This document shows, in pieces, positions 26,587 through 37,232 of a DNA stretch of 58,388 nucleotides. Made by a program: the position numbers and the translations under genes. The stretch spans positions 1 to 58,388 of the forward strand of contig JAJDYN010000009.1 in the NCBI GenBank assembly GCA_022825135.1, in the 5' to 3' direction. Under the pieces are notes generated by a model. That model had not been told where the DNA came from and did not search any database. It worked only from the letters and a program-made list of their open reading frames with translations. The number at the start of each line of letters is the position of its first letter. Position 1 is the stretch's first letter. This DNA comes from Gemmatimonadota bacterium. GTDB taxonomy: Bacteria; Gemmatimonadota; Gemmatimonadetes; Longimicrobiales; Gaopeijiaceae.

Positions 26587-27644
26587 GGACGCAGCCATTG
26601 TGGAAGCCGGCGGGATCGGGGTCGCGGGGCGGACGGCGGTCGCAGGCGCGCGGTACCGGGGCGGTCCATCAGGCCGTCGGCGGCGACCAGCACGAGACCA
26701 AGGAGCATCAGCCAGATCACTGGGTCGCCTGGGCCGCCGCTTCCTTCATCGTCCTCGGGAGCGCGGCGGAAGCGGGCGGCCAGTTCGGCCAGGCCGCGGT
26801 CGTCGGATACGTCCAGGTAGCCGCCCCCGCCGGCGCGGGCGACACCCCGCAGCAGCCGTTCATTCAGCCGCGAGACCACCGGCGCGCCGCCTGCGTCCGT
26901 GACCGGGGCGCCCGCGCCGTCTCCACCCAGCCCCGCTCCCTCCGCCGTGCCGATCCCCGCGACCCAGATACGCACGTCCCCCGCCGCCGCCAGGGCCGCG
27001 CTGTCCGCCACCGCGAACTCGTCCTCGTGCGCTTCGCCGTCGGTGACGAGGAGGATGACGCGCTCCCTTCCCTCCTCCCGGCGCGCGTCGAGCTGGCGGC
27101 GCGCCTCTCCGATGGCGGCGCTTACGCGGGTGCCCTGGTCGCGCTCGCCCAGGAAGTTGTCCGCGAGGGAGTCGGCGAAGAAGCGCACCACCTGCTGGTC
27201 GTCGGTAATCGGGGCGAGCGTGTGGGGCCAGTCGGCGAACACCACCAGGCCGACGCGCTCGCCCGGCAGCGCCTCCAGGAGCGCGCCCACCACCTCCCTG
27301 GCTCGGCCCATGCGCCCGCCCGGCAGGTCCCGCGCCCCCATCGACGCGGAGATATCCAGCGCGACCACGAGGTCGACCGGACGCGAGGCATTGAGGCTTA
27401 TCCCCGGCCCGAAGCGCACCCCGGCGGCGGCGAGAACCATGACGGTGACCGCCAGGCCGAGAACCCGGAGCCGCCGCTGCGGGAAGGACACCAACTCCCG
27501 GGTAGTGAGGCGCCCGGCCGCCTCTTCTCCCCCGAATCCCGCCGCCAGCCGGCGCATTCGCCGCGTGGTGCGGGCCAGCGCAAGGGCGGCCAGGCCGACC
27601 GCGACCGGAAGAAGGAGGAGGAGAATCGGGCGCGCGAATGTCAT
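26583..27644 (-). CDS. BatB-like VWA membrane protein
   Basis: A 353-aa protein with two N-terminal membrane helices, a VWA domain with an intact MIDAS site (DISASMG, then Thr in QGTRVS and Asp in LLVTDGEAHEDE), and one C-terminal helix (VIWLMLLGLVLVAADGL). The ends are the aerotolerance BatB layout. It binds a metal ion and probably contacts substrates in the periplasm. Overlaps its neighbours by ATGA on both sides. Confidence 0.88.
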   Translation of the reverse strand: MTFARPILLLLLPVAVGLAALALARTTRRMRRLAAGFGGEEAAGRLTTRELVSFPQRRLRVLGLAVTVMVLAAAGVRFGPGISLNASRPVDLVVALDISASMGARDLPGGRMGRAREVVGALLEALPGERVGLVVFADWPHTLAPITDDQQVVRFFADSLADNFLGERDQGTRVSAAIGEARRQLDARREEGRERVILLVTDGEAHEDEFAVADSAALAAAGDVRIWVAGIGTAEGAGLGGDGAGAPVTDAGGAPVVSRLNERLLRGVARAGGGGYLDVSDDRGLAELAARFRRAPEDDEGSGGPGDPVIWLMLLGLVLVAADGLMDRPGTARLRPPSAPRPRSRRLPQWLRP

Positions 27645-28618
27645 GGCAGCACCGCCCAGCGCGAAGCCCGCAACCCGACCGCCCCCAGCAGCAGCGCCAG
27701 TGCCGCGGCCACCAGCCAGAACCGGAAGGGCACCAGGGCGGTGGTGAGCCGCGTTTCCCGCGAGGTCGTCTCAAGGCGGTCGATCTCCGCGTAGATCGAG
27801 TCCAGCGCGACCACATCCGCCGCGGAGAAGTAGCGCCCCCCAGTGATGCGCGCCGCCTGGGTAAGCACGGTCTCCATGCGCTGGCGCCGGGTCGGGACGC
27901 TGGCGCTTCCGGTCCCGGCGGCCGACTCGGCGGGATCGGGCCGGCCGATCGCCACCGGGTAGATGCGCACGCCCACGGCCGCGGCCGCCCGCGCCGCCAT
28001 CGCGGGCACCAGCCCGTCGCGGTTGTGCGCGCCGTCGGTGACCAGGACCAGCACCTTCGAGTCGTGCGGGGCGGCGTCCAGCAGCGCCGAGCCCGCGGCG
28101 ATCGCGCCCGCGATGTCGGTCCCGTCGATGAGCAGCCCCACCTCCATCCCGTCGATCGCATGGTCCACCAGGTAGTGGTCGCGGGTGAGAGGCAGCCGGG
28201 TGAGCGCTTCACCGGCGAACGTGACCAGGCCCATGGAGTCGTCGCGGCCCGCCACGAAGCGCCTGGCGGCGGCCTTGGCGGCCTCCAGGCGGGTGGCCGA
28301 GCCCTCCATGTCGTCGGCCCACATCGACGTGGACAGGTCCACCGCCACCACGATCCCCGTGCCGCCCTCCAGCGGCTCCTCGTGGGCGGTGATCAGCCGG
28401 GGGTGAGAGAGCGCGACGATCAGGCAGGCCAGTGCGGCAGCGCGCAGTCCCCGCGGGAGCGCATCGACCGCCGCCCAGAGCCGGCTCCCCGGCAACCGCA
28501 CCGACCCCGCCGACGCCAGGAGCAGGCCGGAGGCGCGCCGGGGGCGGATCCACCACAGCCAGAGGGGCACCAGCGCAAGCAGAATCAGCCACTGCGGGTG
28601 GGCCAGCTGAATGCTCAT
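27641..28618 (-). CDS. BatA-like VWA membrane protein
   Basis: A 325-aa VWA protein with N-terminal hydrophobic segments (PQWLILLALVPLWLWWI and LRAAALACLIVAL), a MIDAS site DLSTSMWADD plus LLIDGTDIAGAI and LVLVTDGAHN, and a C-terminal helix. It is BatA-like and paired with the following BatB-like gene, the two probably forming a hetero-complex. ATG at 28618 overlaps the previous stop. Confidence 0.88.
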   Translation of the reverse strand: MSIQLAHPQWLILLALVPLWLWWIRPRRASGLLLASAGSVRLPGSRLWAAVDALPRGLRAAALACLIVALSHPRLITAHEEPLEGGTGIVVAVDLSTSMWADDMEGSATRLEAAKAAARRFVAGRDDSMGLVTFAGEALTRLPLTRDHYLVDHAIDGMEVGLLIDGTDIAGAIAAGSALLDAAPHDSKVLVLVTDGAHNRDGLVPAMAARAAAAVGVRIYPVAIGRPDPAESAAGTGSASVPTRRQRMETVLTQAARITGGRYFSAADVVALDSIYAEIDRLETTSRETRLTTALVPFRFWLVAAALALLLGAVGLRASRWAVLP

Positions 28619-29799
28619 TCGGGATCTCCCGTCGACCTGGTCCTGGCGGGGTCGACCGCGAGCGCCTCCTGCATCCGCGCGAACGCCGGCGCCTGCCCGG
28701 AGGCGTCGACCCAGGCTCGCATCGTTCGCCAGTCGCGCTCGGCCGTGGTCGCACCGCCCTCGCGTACACCCGCCGCGTCCCCGCGGGCGCCCGCAGTGGC
28801 GGCGAACTTCGCCACCTCGCCCCGCCCCATAGCACCGGCCAGGTCGTCCAGGTCGGGCCAACCCGGGGCGGCGGACAGGTCGCGCATCAGCTCCGTGCTC
28901 GTCCGGCTGCGGCTCCACGCGGGGTCGAAGTGTGCCACGTACGCGCGTATTACATCCCCCCCACCCTCGTAGAAGTCGCGCAGCCGGCCCGCCCGGTGGT
29001 GGCCGCGCGCAAGCAATCGGCCGAGTTCGGCGAGCGCCCGCTCCCTCCATTCTTCCGGCGTCTCCGGCGGGGTCTCGACCTGAGCCCCGGCGGCCGCACG
29101 CACCGCCAGCCACTCCCGCGCCTGCACCGTCACCACGCCGAGCAACAGCAGGGACAGGAGCGACGCGCCCAACACGGCCGGGACGTTCCAGTTGAAACCG
29201 ACCACGTCCGCGGGCGGCCTGGGCTCGAGGCCCCGCGCGATGTCGTCGAGCAGGATGGGCGAGGTCACGAACACCCTCCGCCCGCCGATCACCAGACGGT
29301 CCTGCGGGCGCCCGTCCGCGCTGACCGGTTGACCCGGGAGGGTCTCGTTCCCTGTAGTCCGCGCAACTTGCGCATTTGCGGCCCCGACCGGATCCGTGTT
29401 CCCCCCCGGAACGTCCTCGACGCGAACGCGCTCCCCGCCCTCCTCCGCCTCCCCGCTGCTCATCTCCACCCGGGGGGTCGCCGCGAGTCCGATCTCGAAG
29501 GGAATCAGGTCGTACTCGAGCGCAACCTGGATGGACCCGTCCCCCGCTTCGACCACGTCGGCGCGCACACGCCGCAGGCTCTCGACGCCCCACTCGGGAA
29601 AAAGCGTTGCCGGTACCCGCAGCTCCCGTCCGGGAGGTACGTAGATGGTCGCATGAAGGGTGAAGGGATCTCCCAGCTCGACGGTGTCGGGCGACACGCC
29701 GACCGCCTGGACAGCCGCCCGATCCTGCATCGCCTGCGCCCCCGGCGGCAACATCGCCGCCGACGCGACCACGGCCAGCCATCCGACCCCAACTCTCAT
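28615..29799 (-). CDS. BatD-like membrane protein
   Basis: A 394-aa protein with a signal peptide (to about residue 23), a periplasmic beta-rich domain (VSPDTVELGDPFTLHATIYVP), a single membrane helix (VPAVLGASLLSLLLLGVVTV, about 205-230) and a cytoplasmic helical part (PEEWRERALAELGRLLARGHHRAG). It combines features of BatD and the DUF4381-type proteins of MoxR operons. Operon position fits. Precise role unknown; overlaps both neighbours by four bases. Confidence 0.75.
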   Translation of the reverse strand: MRVGVGWLAVVASAAMLPPGAQAMQDRAAVQAVGVSPDTVELGDPFTLHATIYVPPGRELRVPATLFPEWGVESLRRVRADVVEAGDGSIQVALEYDLIPFEIGLAATPRVEMSSGEAEEGGERVRVEDVPGGNTDPVGAANAQVARTTGNETLPGQPVSADGRPQDRLVIGGRRVFVTSPILLDDIARGLEPRPPADVVGFNWNVPAVLGASLLSLLLLGVVTVQAREWLAVRAAAGAQVETPPETPEEWRERALAELGRLLARGHHRAGRLRDFYEGGGDVIRAYVAHFDPAWSRSRTSTELMRDLSAAPGWPDLDDLAGAMGRGEVAKFAATAGARGDAAGVREGGATTAERDWRTMRAWVDASGQAPAFARMQEALAVDPARTRSTGDPE

Positions 29800-30773
29800 C
29801 CAGGTGCCCGCACCGCCCGCCGCCCGCCGGCCATCGGCGCCCGCCCCCGCCTGCGCCCCGGCGTCCGCCCGCGCGCCCGGAAGAACTCGGCCAGCACGGG
29901 CACGTAGTCGTCTTCCGACCCTACCTCCACGACCTCCAGCCCCAGCTCGCGGAAGACACCGGTCAGCCGCTCGCGCGCCTCGCCGGTCTGCCTGGCATAG
30001 GCGGCGCGCGTGCCCTCGCGCCCGGTGTCCACGATGCGGCGCTCCCCCGACTCAGGGTCCACCACCCGTACCAGACCCACATCCGGGAGCCCCATCTGCC
30101 TGGGATCGTTCAGGCGGATGGGCACCAGGTCGTGCTGAAAGCTGAAACGGCCCGCGATGCGCGGCAGACGGGGGTCGGCCTCGAAATCGACGAGAAAATC
30201 GCTGATGAGGAAGACCGCCGCCCGGCGCCGCAGCACCCTGGCCAAAAACTCGAGCCCCGGCGACAGGTTCGTGCGCCGGCCCGCGGGCCTGAGCGACAGC
30301 AGCTCGAAGATCAGGCGCAGGGCGTGCCGCCGGCCCGTGTCGGGGGGGATGAAGAGCTCCGTCCGATCGGTGACCACCAGCAGCCCGACATGGTCGTTGT
30401 TGCGCGCTGCCGAGAGCGCGAGGATGCAGGCGATCTCGCTCGCGATGCGGGCGTTGGATGCAATGCCGGTGCCGAAGTCCTGCGATCCCGAGAGATCCAC
30501 CATGAGCATGGCGGTGAGTTCGCGCTCCTCCTCGTGCTGCTTGATGAAGAGGCGGCCCCGGCGCGCGGTGACGTTCCAGTCGATGGAACGGATGTCGTCG
30601 CCGGGCTGGTACTCGCGCACCTCCGAGAACTCGAGCCCGCGGCCCTTGAACACCGAGCGGTACTCGCCGCTGAAGAGCGACTCCACCAGCCCGCGGGTGC
30701 GCAACTCGATCTGCTTCACCCGCGCCGAGAAAACCCGCGGATGCTCGTGTGCGATGGACTCCCGCCCGGCCAC
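29796..30773 (-). CDS. DUF58 domain protein
   Basis: A 325-aa cytoplasmic protein with the DUF58 core: SVFKGRGLEFSEVREYQPGDD, RSIDWNVTARRGRLFIKQHEEERE, then a VWA-like fold (LMVDLSGSQDFG, ALSAARNNDHVGLLVVTD). It partners MoxR ATPases in assembling or activating target proteins. Start is GTG, 25 bases after moxR. The C-terminal 30 residues are Arg-rich. Confidence 0.88.
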   Translation of the reverse strand: MAGRESIAHEHPRVFSARVKQIELRTRGLVESLFSGEYRSVFKGRGLEFSEVREYQPGDDIRSIDWNVTARRGRLFIKQHEEERELTAMLMVDLSGSQDFGTGIASNARIASEIACILALSAARNNDHVGLLVVTDRTELFIPPDTGRRHALRLIFELLSLRPAGRRTNLSPGLEFLARVLRRRAAVFLISDFLVDFEADPRLPRIAGRFSFQHDLVPIRLNDPRQMGLPDVGLVRVVDPESGERRIVDTGREGTRAAYARQTGEARERLTGVFRELGLEVVEVGSEDDYVPVLAEFFRARGRTPGRRRGRAPMAGGRRAVRAPG

Positions 30774-30798
30774 GGCGCCTTCCGCGGCTACTTCTTCT

Positions 30799-31815
30799 TC
30801 ACGGCGAAGGCACCGCCTCCAGCACCCGCCGGACGATCTCGTCGGTGCCGATTCCGCGCGCGTCCGCCTCGTAGGTAGTGCGCAGCCGATGGGACAGAAC
30901 CATGGGCGCCATCGCCTTGACGTCGTCGGGAAGCACGAAGCTCCGCCCGCGCAGCCATGCCCGCGCCCGCGAGGTGCGCGCGAGGAAGATGGACGCCCTC
31001 GGCGAGGTCCCGAAGTCGATCAGGCTCTCCAGTTCCTCGAGCCCGTACCCGGCCGGCTCACGGGTGGCGAAAGCCAGCTCCACGATGTAGTCGAGGACGG
31101 CTTCCTCGACGTGCACCGCCGCCACCCGCCCGCGTGCGCCCAACACCTCCTCCACGCCCGCCACCGGGTCCAACGGGGTTCCCGCCCGGTCGCCCGCCCA
31201 GCGCACGATCTCCTTCTCCTCGCCGCGGGAGGGATATCCGATGTCCAGCTTCATGGCGAAGCGGTCCAGTTGCGCCTCGGCCAGCGGATAGGTTCCGTGC
31301 AGCTCCACCGGGTTCTGCGTGGCCAGGACCATGAAGGGATCGGCGAGCCGAAAGGTGTCGCCGGCGATCGACACCTGGCCCTCCTCCATCGCCTCGAGCA
31401 GCGCCGCCTGCACCTTGGGGGGCGCCCGGTTGATCTCGTCGGCGAGCACGATGTTGGAGAAGACAGGCCCCTTGTGGACCCGGAACTCGCCCGAGCGCGC
31501 ATCCAGGATCGGGGTCCCGGCGATGTCGCTCGGGAGCAGGTCGGGCGTGAACTGGATGCGGCTGAAGCCGGTGTCGATGGCGTTGGCCAGCGTGCGCACC
31601 ATGAGCGTCTTGGCAAGCCCCGGAAGACCTTCGAGCAGCACATGGCCCCCCGTGAGCAGTGCGATCAGGAGGGCCTCGACGGCTGCATCCTGGCCCACCA
31701 CCCGCTCGCGCACGGCGGCGGTGACCCGGCGCGAGAGCCCGAAGCCGGCTTCGTCGAGCCCGGCCTCCGCGGCGTCGGCCTCCCGCGCCAGCACCCCCGC
31801 AGATTCGCCCGGCAT
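30799..31815 (-). CDS. MoxR-family AAA+ ATPase
   Basis: A 338-aa ATPase. Walker A LLEGLPGLAKTL (about 61-72), Walker B NIVLADEINRAPPK, sensor VLATQNPVE, arginine-finger region, and a C-terminal helical lid with the family motif GTSPRASIFLARTSRARAWLRGR. MoxR proteins act as chaperones for VWA-containing partners, here the products of the downstream genes. The ATG overlaps the amidohydrolase stop (TGATG), so these are translationally coupled. Confidence 0.93.
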   Translation of the reverse strand: MPGESAGVLAREADAAEAGLDEAGFGLSRRVTAAVRERVVGQDAAVEALLIALLTGGHVLLEGLPGLAKTLMVRTLANAIDTGFSRIQFTPDLLPSDIAGTPILDARSGEFRVHKGPVFSNIVLADEINRAPPKVQAALLEAMEEGQVSIAGDTFRLADPFMVLATQNPVELHGTYPLAEAQLDRFAMKLDIGYPSRGEEKEIVRWAGDRAGTPLDPVAGVEEVLGARGRVAAVHVEEAVLDYIVELAFATREPAGYGLEELESLIDFGTSPRASIFLARTSRARAWLRGRSFVLPDDVKAMAPMVLSHRLRTTYEADARGIGTDEIVRRVLEAVPSP

Positions 31816-33539
31816 CAGGCCAGGTGCATCGTGCGCCCGCCGACCACGGTGCGGACGATGCCGATCTCCTGAAACGCCTCGGGGTCGGTCTCGTGCGGGT
31901 CTTCCGACAGGACCACGAAGTCGGCCAGCTTGCCGGGGGTGATGGACCCCTTGAGATGCTCCTCGTGGGAGGCGCGCGCGCCGTTGATGGTGGCGATGCG
32001 CAGGGCCTCGCTCACGGTCACGCGCTGGTTGGGCCCCCACACCCGGCCCTCGGAGTCGGTGCGGGTCACCATCGACTGCAGGGCCATCATCGGCTCGTAG
32101 GGCCCCGGCACGTAGTCGGAGGCGCCGGCCACCGGGATGTCGTAGTCGAGGAAGGAGCGGTGCGCGAACATGAAGCGCATCTTCTCCTCGCCGTACTCGA
32201 TCCATTTGTTGCCGTGGTAGTAGACGTAGGTCCAGAACGGGGTCGGCACCGAGCCGGTGTCACGGATGCGGGCGAGCAGAGAGGGGTTCACCAGCGTGCA
32301 GTGCTCGAGGCGATGGCGCGGATCCGGGCGCGGCCACATGCGCTGCACGCGCTCGTAGGCGTTGAGCACCATGTCGATGGCGACGTCGCCGTTGCAGTGG
32401 ATGCCGATCTGAAGGTCGTGGCGGTGCGCGTCCTCCACGACCTCGTGAATCTCCTCCTGGGTCATGGTGAGGATGCCGAAGTCGTCCGGGCGCCCGATGT
32501 AGGGCGTGCTCATGGCCATGGTGCGGCCGGAGGCGGACCCGTCGGCGTTGTACTTGACGCCGCCCACGCGCACCCACTCGTCGCCGAACCCGCCATGGAT
32601 GCCGGCCGCTTTCAGCCCGGGGGTCATCAGACCCAGGCAGTACATGGCGATCCGGCAGCGCAACTCGCCCGCCTTGTAGGCGTCCTGGTAGGCGACGGCG
32701 TAGTCGGTGCTGCAGCCGGTGTCGTGGAGGGAGGTGAGGCCGGCCGCGGTGGTGAGTTCGGAGATGAGCTTCACCCCCGCCTGACGCTGCTCGCGGGTGG
32801 AGCCGGAGGGGAGGAGCCCCTGGAAGAGGTTGTTGGCGTTCTCGGCCAGGAGCCCGTTCAGCTCGCCGTCGTCGAGTTGGATGTGGCCGCCGGGAGGCGA
32901 CTCGGTTTCCGCGGTGATGCCCGCGAGTTCGAAGGCGCGGCTGTTGTACCAGTAGAGGTGGCCGCCCCGGTGGGAGACCCGCACCGGGTGGTCGGGGACC
33001 CATTCGTCCAGGTCGCGGCGGGTGATGCGGCGGCCTTCGCGCACCTTGGTGTCGTCGTACTTGAAGGCGAGCACCCACTCGCCCGGGGGCTTGCCGGCCG
33101 CGCCCTCGCGCAGCCGCTCGCCGATCTCGGCCATGGAGCGCACGTCCAGGTTGACCTCCGTGAGCTCGCGCACGCCGCCGGAGGCGGGATGAAGGTGGGC
33201 ATCGATGAACCCCGGGGTGACGGTCATGCCCGCGGCGTCGATGACCTCGGTGCCGGGTCCGGCGAGGTTCCTGATGTCGTCGCTTGACCCGACCGCGATG
33301 AAGCGCGAGTTCTTGACCGCGAAGGCCTCGGCCCGCGGAAGGTCGTCGTCCACGGTGTAGACGCGTCCCCCGACCAGGATCAGGTCCGGAGTGACGTCGC
33401 CCGCTTCCTGAAAGCGGGTTCCGGCGCGGGCGCGCGCGAGCCTCGCATCCGATCCCCGCAGCTCGAAGTCGCCGATGCCGAAGCCGGTGGCGAGGGCGGC
33501 GCCGATGCCGAGAAACTCTCCCCTCGAATAGCGGTTCAT
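31815..33539 (-). CDS. secreted YtcJ-type amidohydrolase
   Basis: A 574-aa metal-dependent hydrolase of the amidohydrolase-3/YtcJ group. Near the N-terminus is a Ser-Arg-Gly-Glu-Phe-Leu Tat-like segment (YSRGEFLGIG) with only one Arg, so Sec or lipid-free export are possible. Metal ligands: FIDAHLHPASGG, a carboxylate/Lys region at VGGVKYNADGS, HCNGD, RLEHCTL, and Asp in VAGASDYVPGP. GAGGAG three bases before the ATG supports the start. A longer frame exists upstream but is not coding. Substrates of the group are N-acyl or cyclic amides. It heads the MoxR operon, which is unusual. Confidence 0.9.
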   Translation of the reverse strand: MNRYSRGEFLGIGAALATGFGIGDFELRGSDARLARARAGTRFQEAGDVTPDLILVGGRVYTVDDDLPRAEAFAVKNSRFIAVGSSDDIRNLAGPGTEVIDAAGMTVTPGFIDAHLHPASGGVRELTEVNLDVRSMAEIGERLREGAAGKPPGEWVLAFKYDDTKVREGRRITRRDLDEWVPDHPVRVSHRGGHLYWYNSRAFELAGITAETESPPGGHIQLDDGELNGLLAENANNLFQGLLPSGSTREQRQAGVKLISELTTAAGLTSLHDTGCSTDYAVAYQDAYKAGELRCRIAMYCLGLMTPGLKAAGIHGGFGDEWVRVGGVKYNADGSASGRTMAMSTPYIGRPDDFGILTMTQEEIHEVVEDAHRHDLQIGIHCNGDVAIDMVLNAYERVQRMWPRPDPRHRLEHCTLVNPSLLARIRDTGSVPTPFWTYVYYHGNKWIEYGEEKMRFMFAHRSFLDYDIPVAGASDYVPGPYEPMMALQSMVTRTDSEGRVWGPNQRVTVSEALRIATINGARASHEEHLKGSITPGKLADFVVLSEDPHETDPEAFQEIGIVRTVVGGRTMHLA

Positions 33540-33622
33540 GGACTCCTCCGGGCCAAGTCGTCGATAATCTGCTAATTTCCACCCGAGGCACGCCCGTGCA
33601 AGTACAGAGAAACGGAGAGCGA

Positions 33623-33772
33623 ATGGGCTTCGGGTTGACGGGGCGCGAGATCGGCGACCTGTACGAATACACCTGCGCGCTGCGCGGCCGCGACCCGGGA
33701 GACCGGATCGGGATCGTGGTCTTGCGGGAGGGGGAGCGGACGACGCTCCCGGCGGTGTCTGGCCGCCGCTGA
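33623..33772 (+). pseudogene. PDZ-like protease C-terminal remnant
   Basis: A 49-aa frame, MGFGLTGREIGDLYEYTCAL through GDRIGIVVLREGERTTL, ending VSGRR. The GDRIxIVVLRxGExxTL string followed by a short basic end is how PDZ domains at the C-terminus of secreted M28-type peptidases end in these genomes. Nothing upstream encodes the rest. It is either a relic of a deleted peptidase or a tiny PDZ-like ORF. It stops just before the Fe-S protein frame begins. The 80-bp gap before it contains the divergent promoter with the amidohydrolase. Confidence 0.4.
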
Positions 33773-33836
33773 GACCGGCGCGGGGAGCGCGGCCACGACC
33801 CTGGCGCGCTCGCTGGCGGAGCACGAGGAGCGGCTG

Positions 33837-35145
<1,309 letters not shown>

Positions 35146-35156
<11 letters not shown>

Positions 35157-36000
35157 TCCAGTGTCCCGGTGGACGATTCGTCCATTTCGGACGCATCGGG
35201 ACTACGAGGCCTGCATCGCGCTGCAGGAAGCCACCTGGGGAACCGGGTTTTCCGAACGGGTCCCCATGGCGCTCATGATCGTCAGCCAGCGCCTGGGCGG
35301 CGTGGCCGCGGGCGCTTTCGATGAAGACGGATCCCTGGCGGGATTCATCTTCGGCCTCTCCGGGATCGAAAACGGAAGCCCGGTACACTGGTCCGACATG
35401 CTTGCGGTGCGGACCGATTGCCGGGGCAGGGGCCTCGGGATTCGCCTCAAGAGCTATCAGCGCGACAGGGTGCTGGAGAACGGCATCCGGCGCATGTACT
35501 GGACCTTCGATCCGCTCGAGTCGCAGAACGCCTACATCAACCTCGCCCGGCTGGGCATCGTCGCGCGCGAGTACGTCGAGAACATGTACGGACAGACCGA
35601 CTCTCCGCTCCATCGAGGCATCGGCACCGACAGGTTCGTGGCCCTCTGGCAGCTGGACGCTCCCCGGATCGAGCGCCGGTTGGCGGAGGAGGAGTCGCCC
35701 CCGGCGATCGAGGAACTGGCGGGGGTGCCGCGCGTGCTCGATGGCACGCCCACATCACCTTCGGGCTGGCCCGAACCGGAAACCCGCGAAGCGTCGCGCG
35801 CGGACCAGGTCCTGGCCGCCATCCCCTCCAGCATCCAGGCCCTGAAGTCGGCATCTCCGGAACTTGCGGCGCGCTGGCGGGAGGCCACGCGTTCGGTCCT
35901 CCAGAGCTATCTTTCGAACGGGTACGAAGTTTGCGAGCTGATTCGGGGAGCCCGCGTCTCCTACTATCTCCTGAGGAGAATCGGGGAGATATGTCCATGA
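35146..36000 (+). CDS. GNAT acyltransferase (COG3375-like)
   Basis: A 284-aa N-acyltransferase. The GNAT fold begins with WTIRPFRTHRDYEACIALQEATWG; the acyl-CoA pyrophosphate loop is RGRGLGIRLK (93-102), and the DPLESQNAYINLARLG segment is typical of the large GNAT subgroup often found beside MenC/NSAR enolases. In Geobacillus a GNAT of this context succinylates D-amino acids. The last 100 residues are more variable. Overlaps the FAD enzyme gene by four bases (ATGA). Confidence 0.85.
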
Positions 36001-37232
36001 CGGAAAAGAGACTCGACTCGCTCCACGTGGCCATCGTCGGTGCCGGTCCCGTGGGGATCGAGGCGGCGCTGGCCGCCGCGGAAGCCGGGATCGCGTTCAC
36101 GCTCTACGAAGCCGGCGCCCATGTCGGAAACAACATGCTCTCATGGGGACACGTCGGCCTGTTCACGGGCTGGGATCTGAACGTGTCGCCGCGGATGCGT
36201 CGGTGGCTCGGGCGCGCCGGGCGCGAGATACCCTCCGGAGGCGAGCCTCCGACCGGACGGGAACTCGTCAGCAGGGTGCTTCAGCCGATCGCGGCCCTGC
36301 CCGTCATCGCCGACCGCCTGCGCCTCGGCACGCGGGTGCTGTCGGTGGCGCGGGAAGGACTCCTGAAGCACGAGGAGATCGCCAGCGCCGAGCGCGCCAG
36401 CCTGCCGTTCCGCCTGCTGGTGCGCACTTCAGACCGGGAGCGGATCGACCGAGCGGACATGGTGGTCGACTGCACGGGAACCTGGGACGTCCCCAACGCG
36501 CTTGGCGAAGGCGGCATTCCCGCTCCCGGGGAGGCGGCCGCGGAAGACAGGATCGTACGGCACATTCCGGACATCGAAGCGAATCCGGGCGAATGGGCCG
36601 GGAAGCGCATTCTGCTCGTCGGGGGAGGTCATTCCGCGCAGACGGTCGCGCGGTCGCTCGCCGCCCTCGCCCAGGGTAATCCGGCGACCCGGGTGACATG
36701 GGCGCTCCGGCATCCCGAGCTGCGCCTCCAGCCGATCGCCGGCGACCGCCTGCCCGCGCGCAGCCGTCTCACCGTTGCCGCCCGGCGGCTGGCCACGAGC
36801 GTTGTGTCCGGCCTCGAAGTCCTCCCGGGCTTCACGGTCAACGGAATGGAGCGCAACGGCGATGGTCTCAGCGTGGTCCTCAAGCGGCGGGACGGCTCCA
36901 CGGTCGTGCGCCCGGTCGACCGGATCGTCTCCATGTGCGGCTACGTCGGCGACCACGGCCTCTACCGGCAGCTCCAGGTGCACGAATGCTACGCGACTGC
37001 GGCGCCGATGAAACTGTCCGCGGCGCTGCTCGCCGGCTCCGCCGGCGACGACTGCCTGGACCAGGAGAGCTTCGGCGCCGGCACGCTCGGCAACCCCGAG
37101 CCCGGCTTCCTGATTCTGGGATCCAAGTCGTACGGCCGGAACAGCACCTTCCTCATGCGCGTGGGGTGGGAGCAGGTGGACGAGGTGTTCGGGCCGCTGG
37201 GAGCGCGTGTGACGCCGGCCTCCGCCCGGTGA
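35997..37232 (+). CDS. FAD-dependent oxidoreductase
   Basis: A 411-aa flavoprotein of the FMO/thioredoxin-reductase-like group. FAD Rossmann motif VAIVGAGPVGIEAAL (about 10-25), ending in TLYEAG; a second dinucleotide site LVGGGHSAQTVARSLA (about 200) for NAD(P)H; conserved GYVGDHGLYRQL and a C-terminal KSYGRNSTFLMRVG. GGGGAG eight bases upstream favours the ATG at 35997, which overlaps the GNAT stop. It could be an amino-acid or amine oxygenase, or feed electrons to the Fe-S protein. Stop overlaps the next GTG (GTGA). Confidence 0.88.
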   Translation: MTEKRLDSLHVAIVGAGPVGIEAALAAAEAGIAFTLYEAGAHVGNNMLSWGHVGLFTGWDLNVSPRMRRWLGRAGREIPSGGEPPTGRELVSRVLQPIAALPVIADRLRLGTRVLSVAREGLLKHEEIASAERASLPFRLLVRTSDRERIDRADMVVDCTGTWDVPNALGEGGIPAPGEAAAEDRIVRHIPDIEANPGEWAGKRILLVGGGHSAQTVARSLAALAQGNPATRVTWALRHPELRLQPIAGDRLPARSRLTVAARRLATSVVSGLEVLPGFTVNGMERNGDGLSVVLKRRDGSTVVRPVDRIVSMCGYVGDHGLYRQLQVHECYATAAPMKLSAALLAGSAGDDCLDQESFGAGTLGNPEPGFLILGSKSYGRNSTFLMRVGWEQVDEVFGPLGARVTPASAR

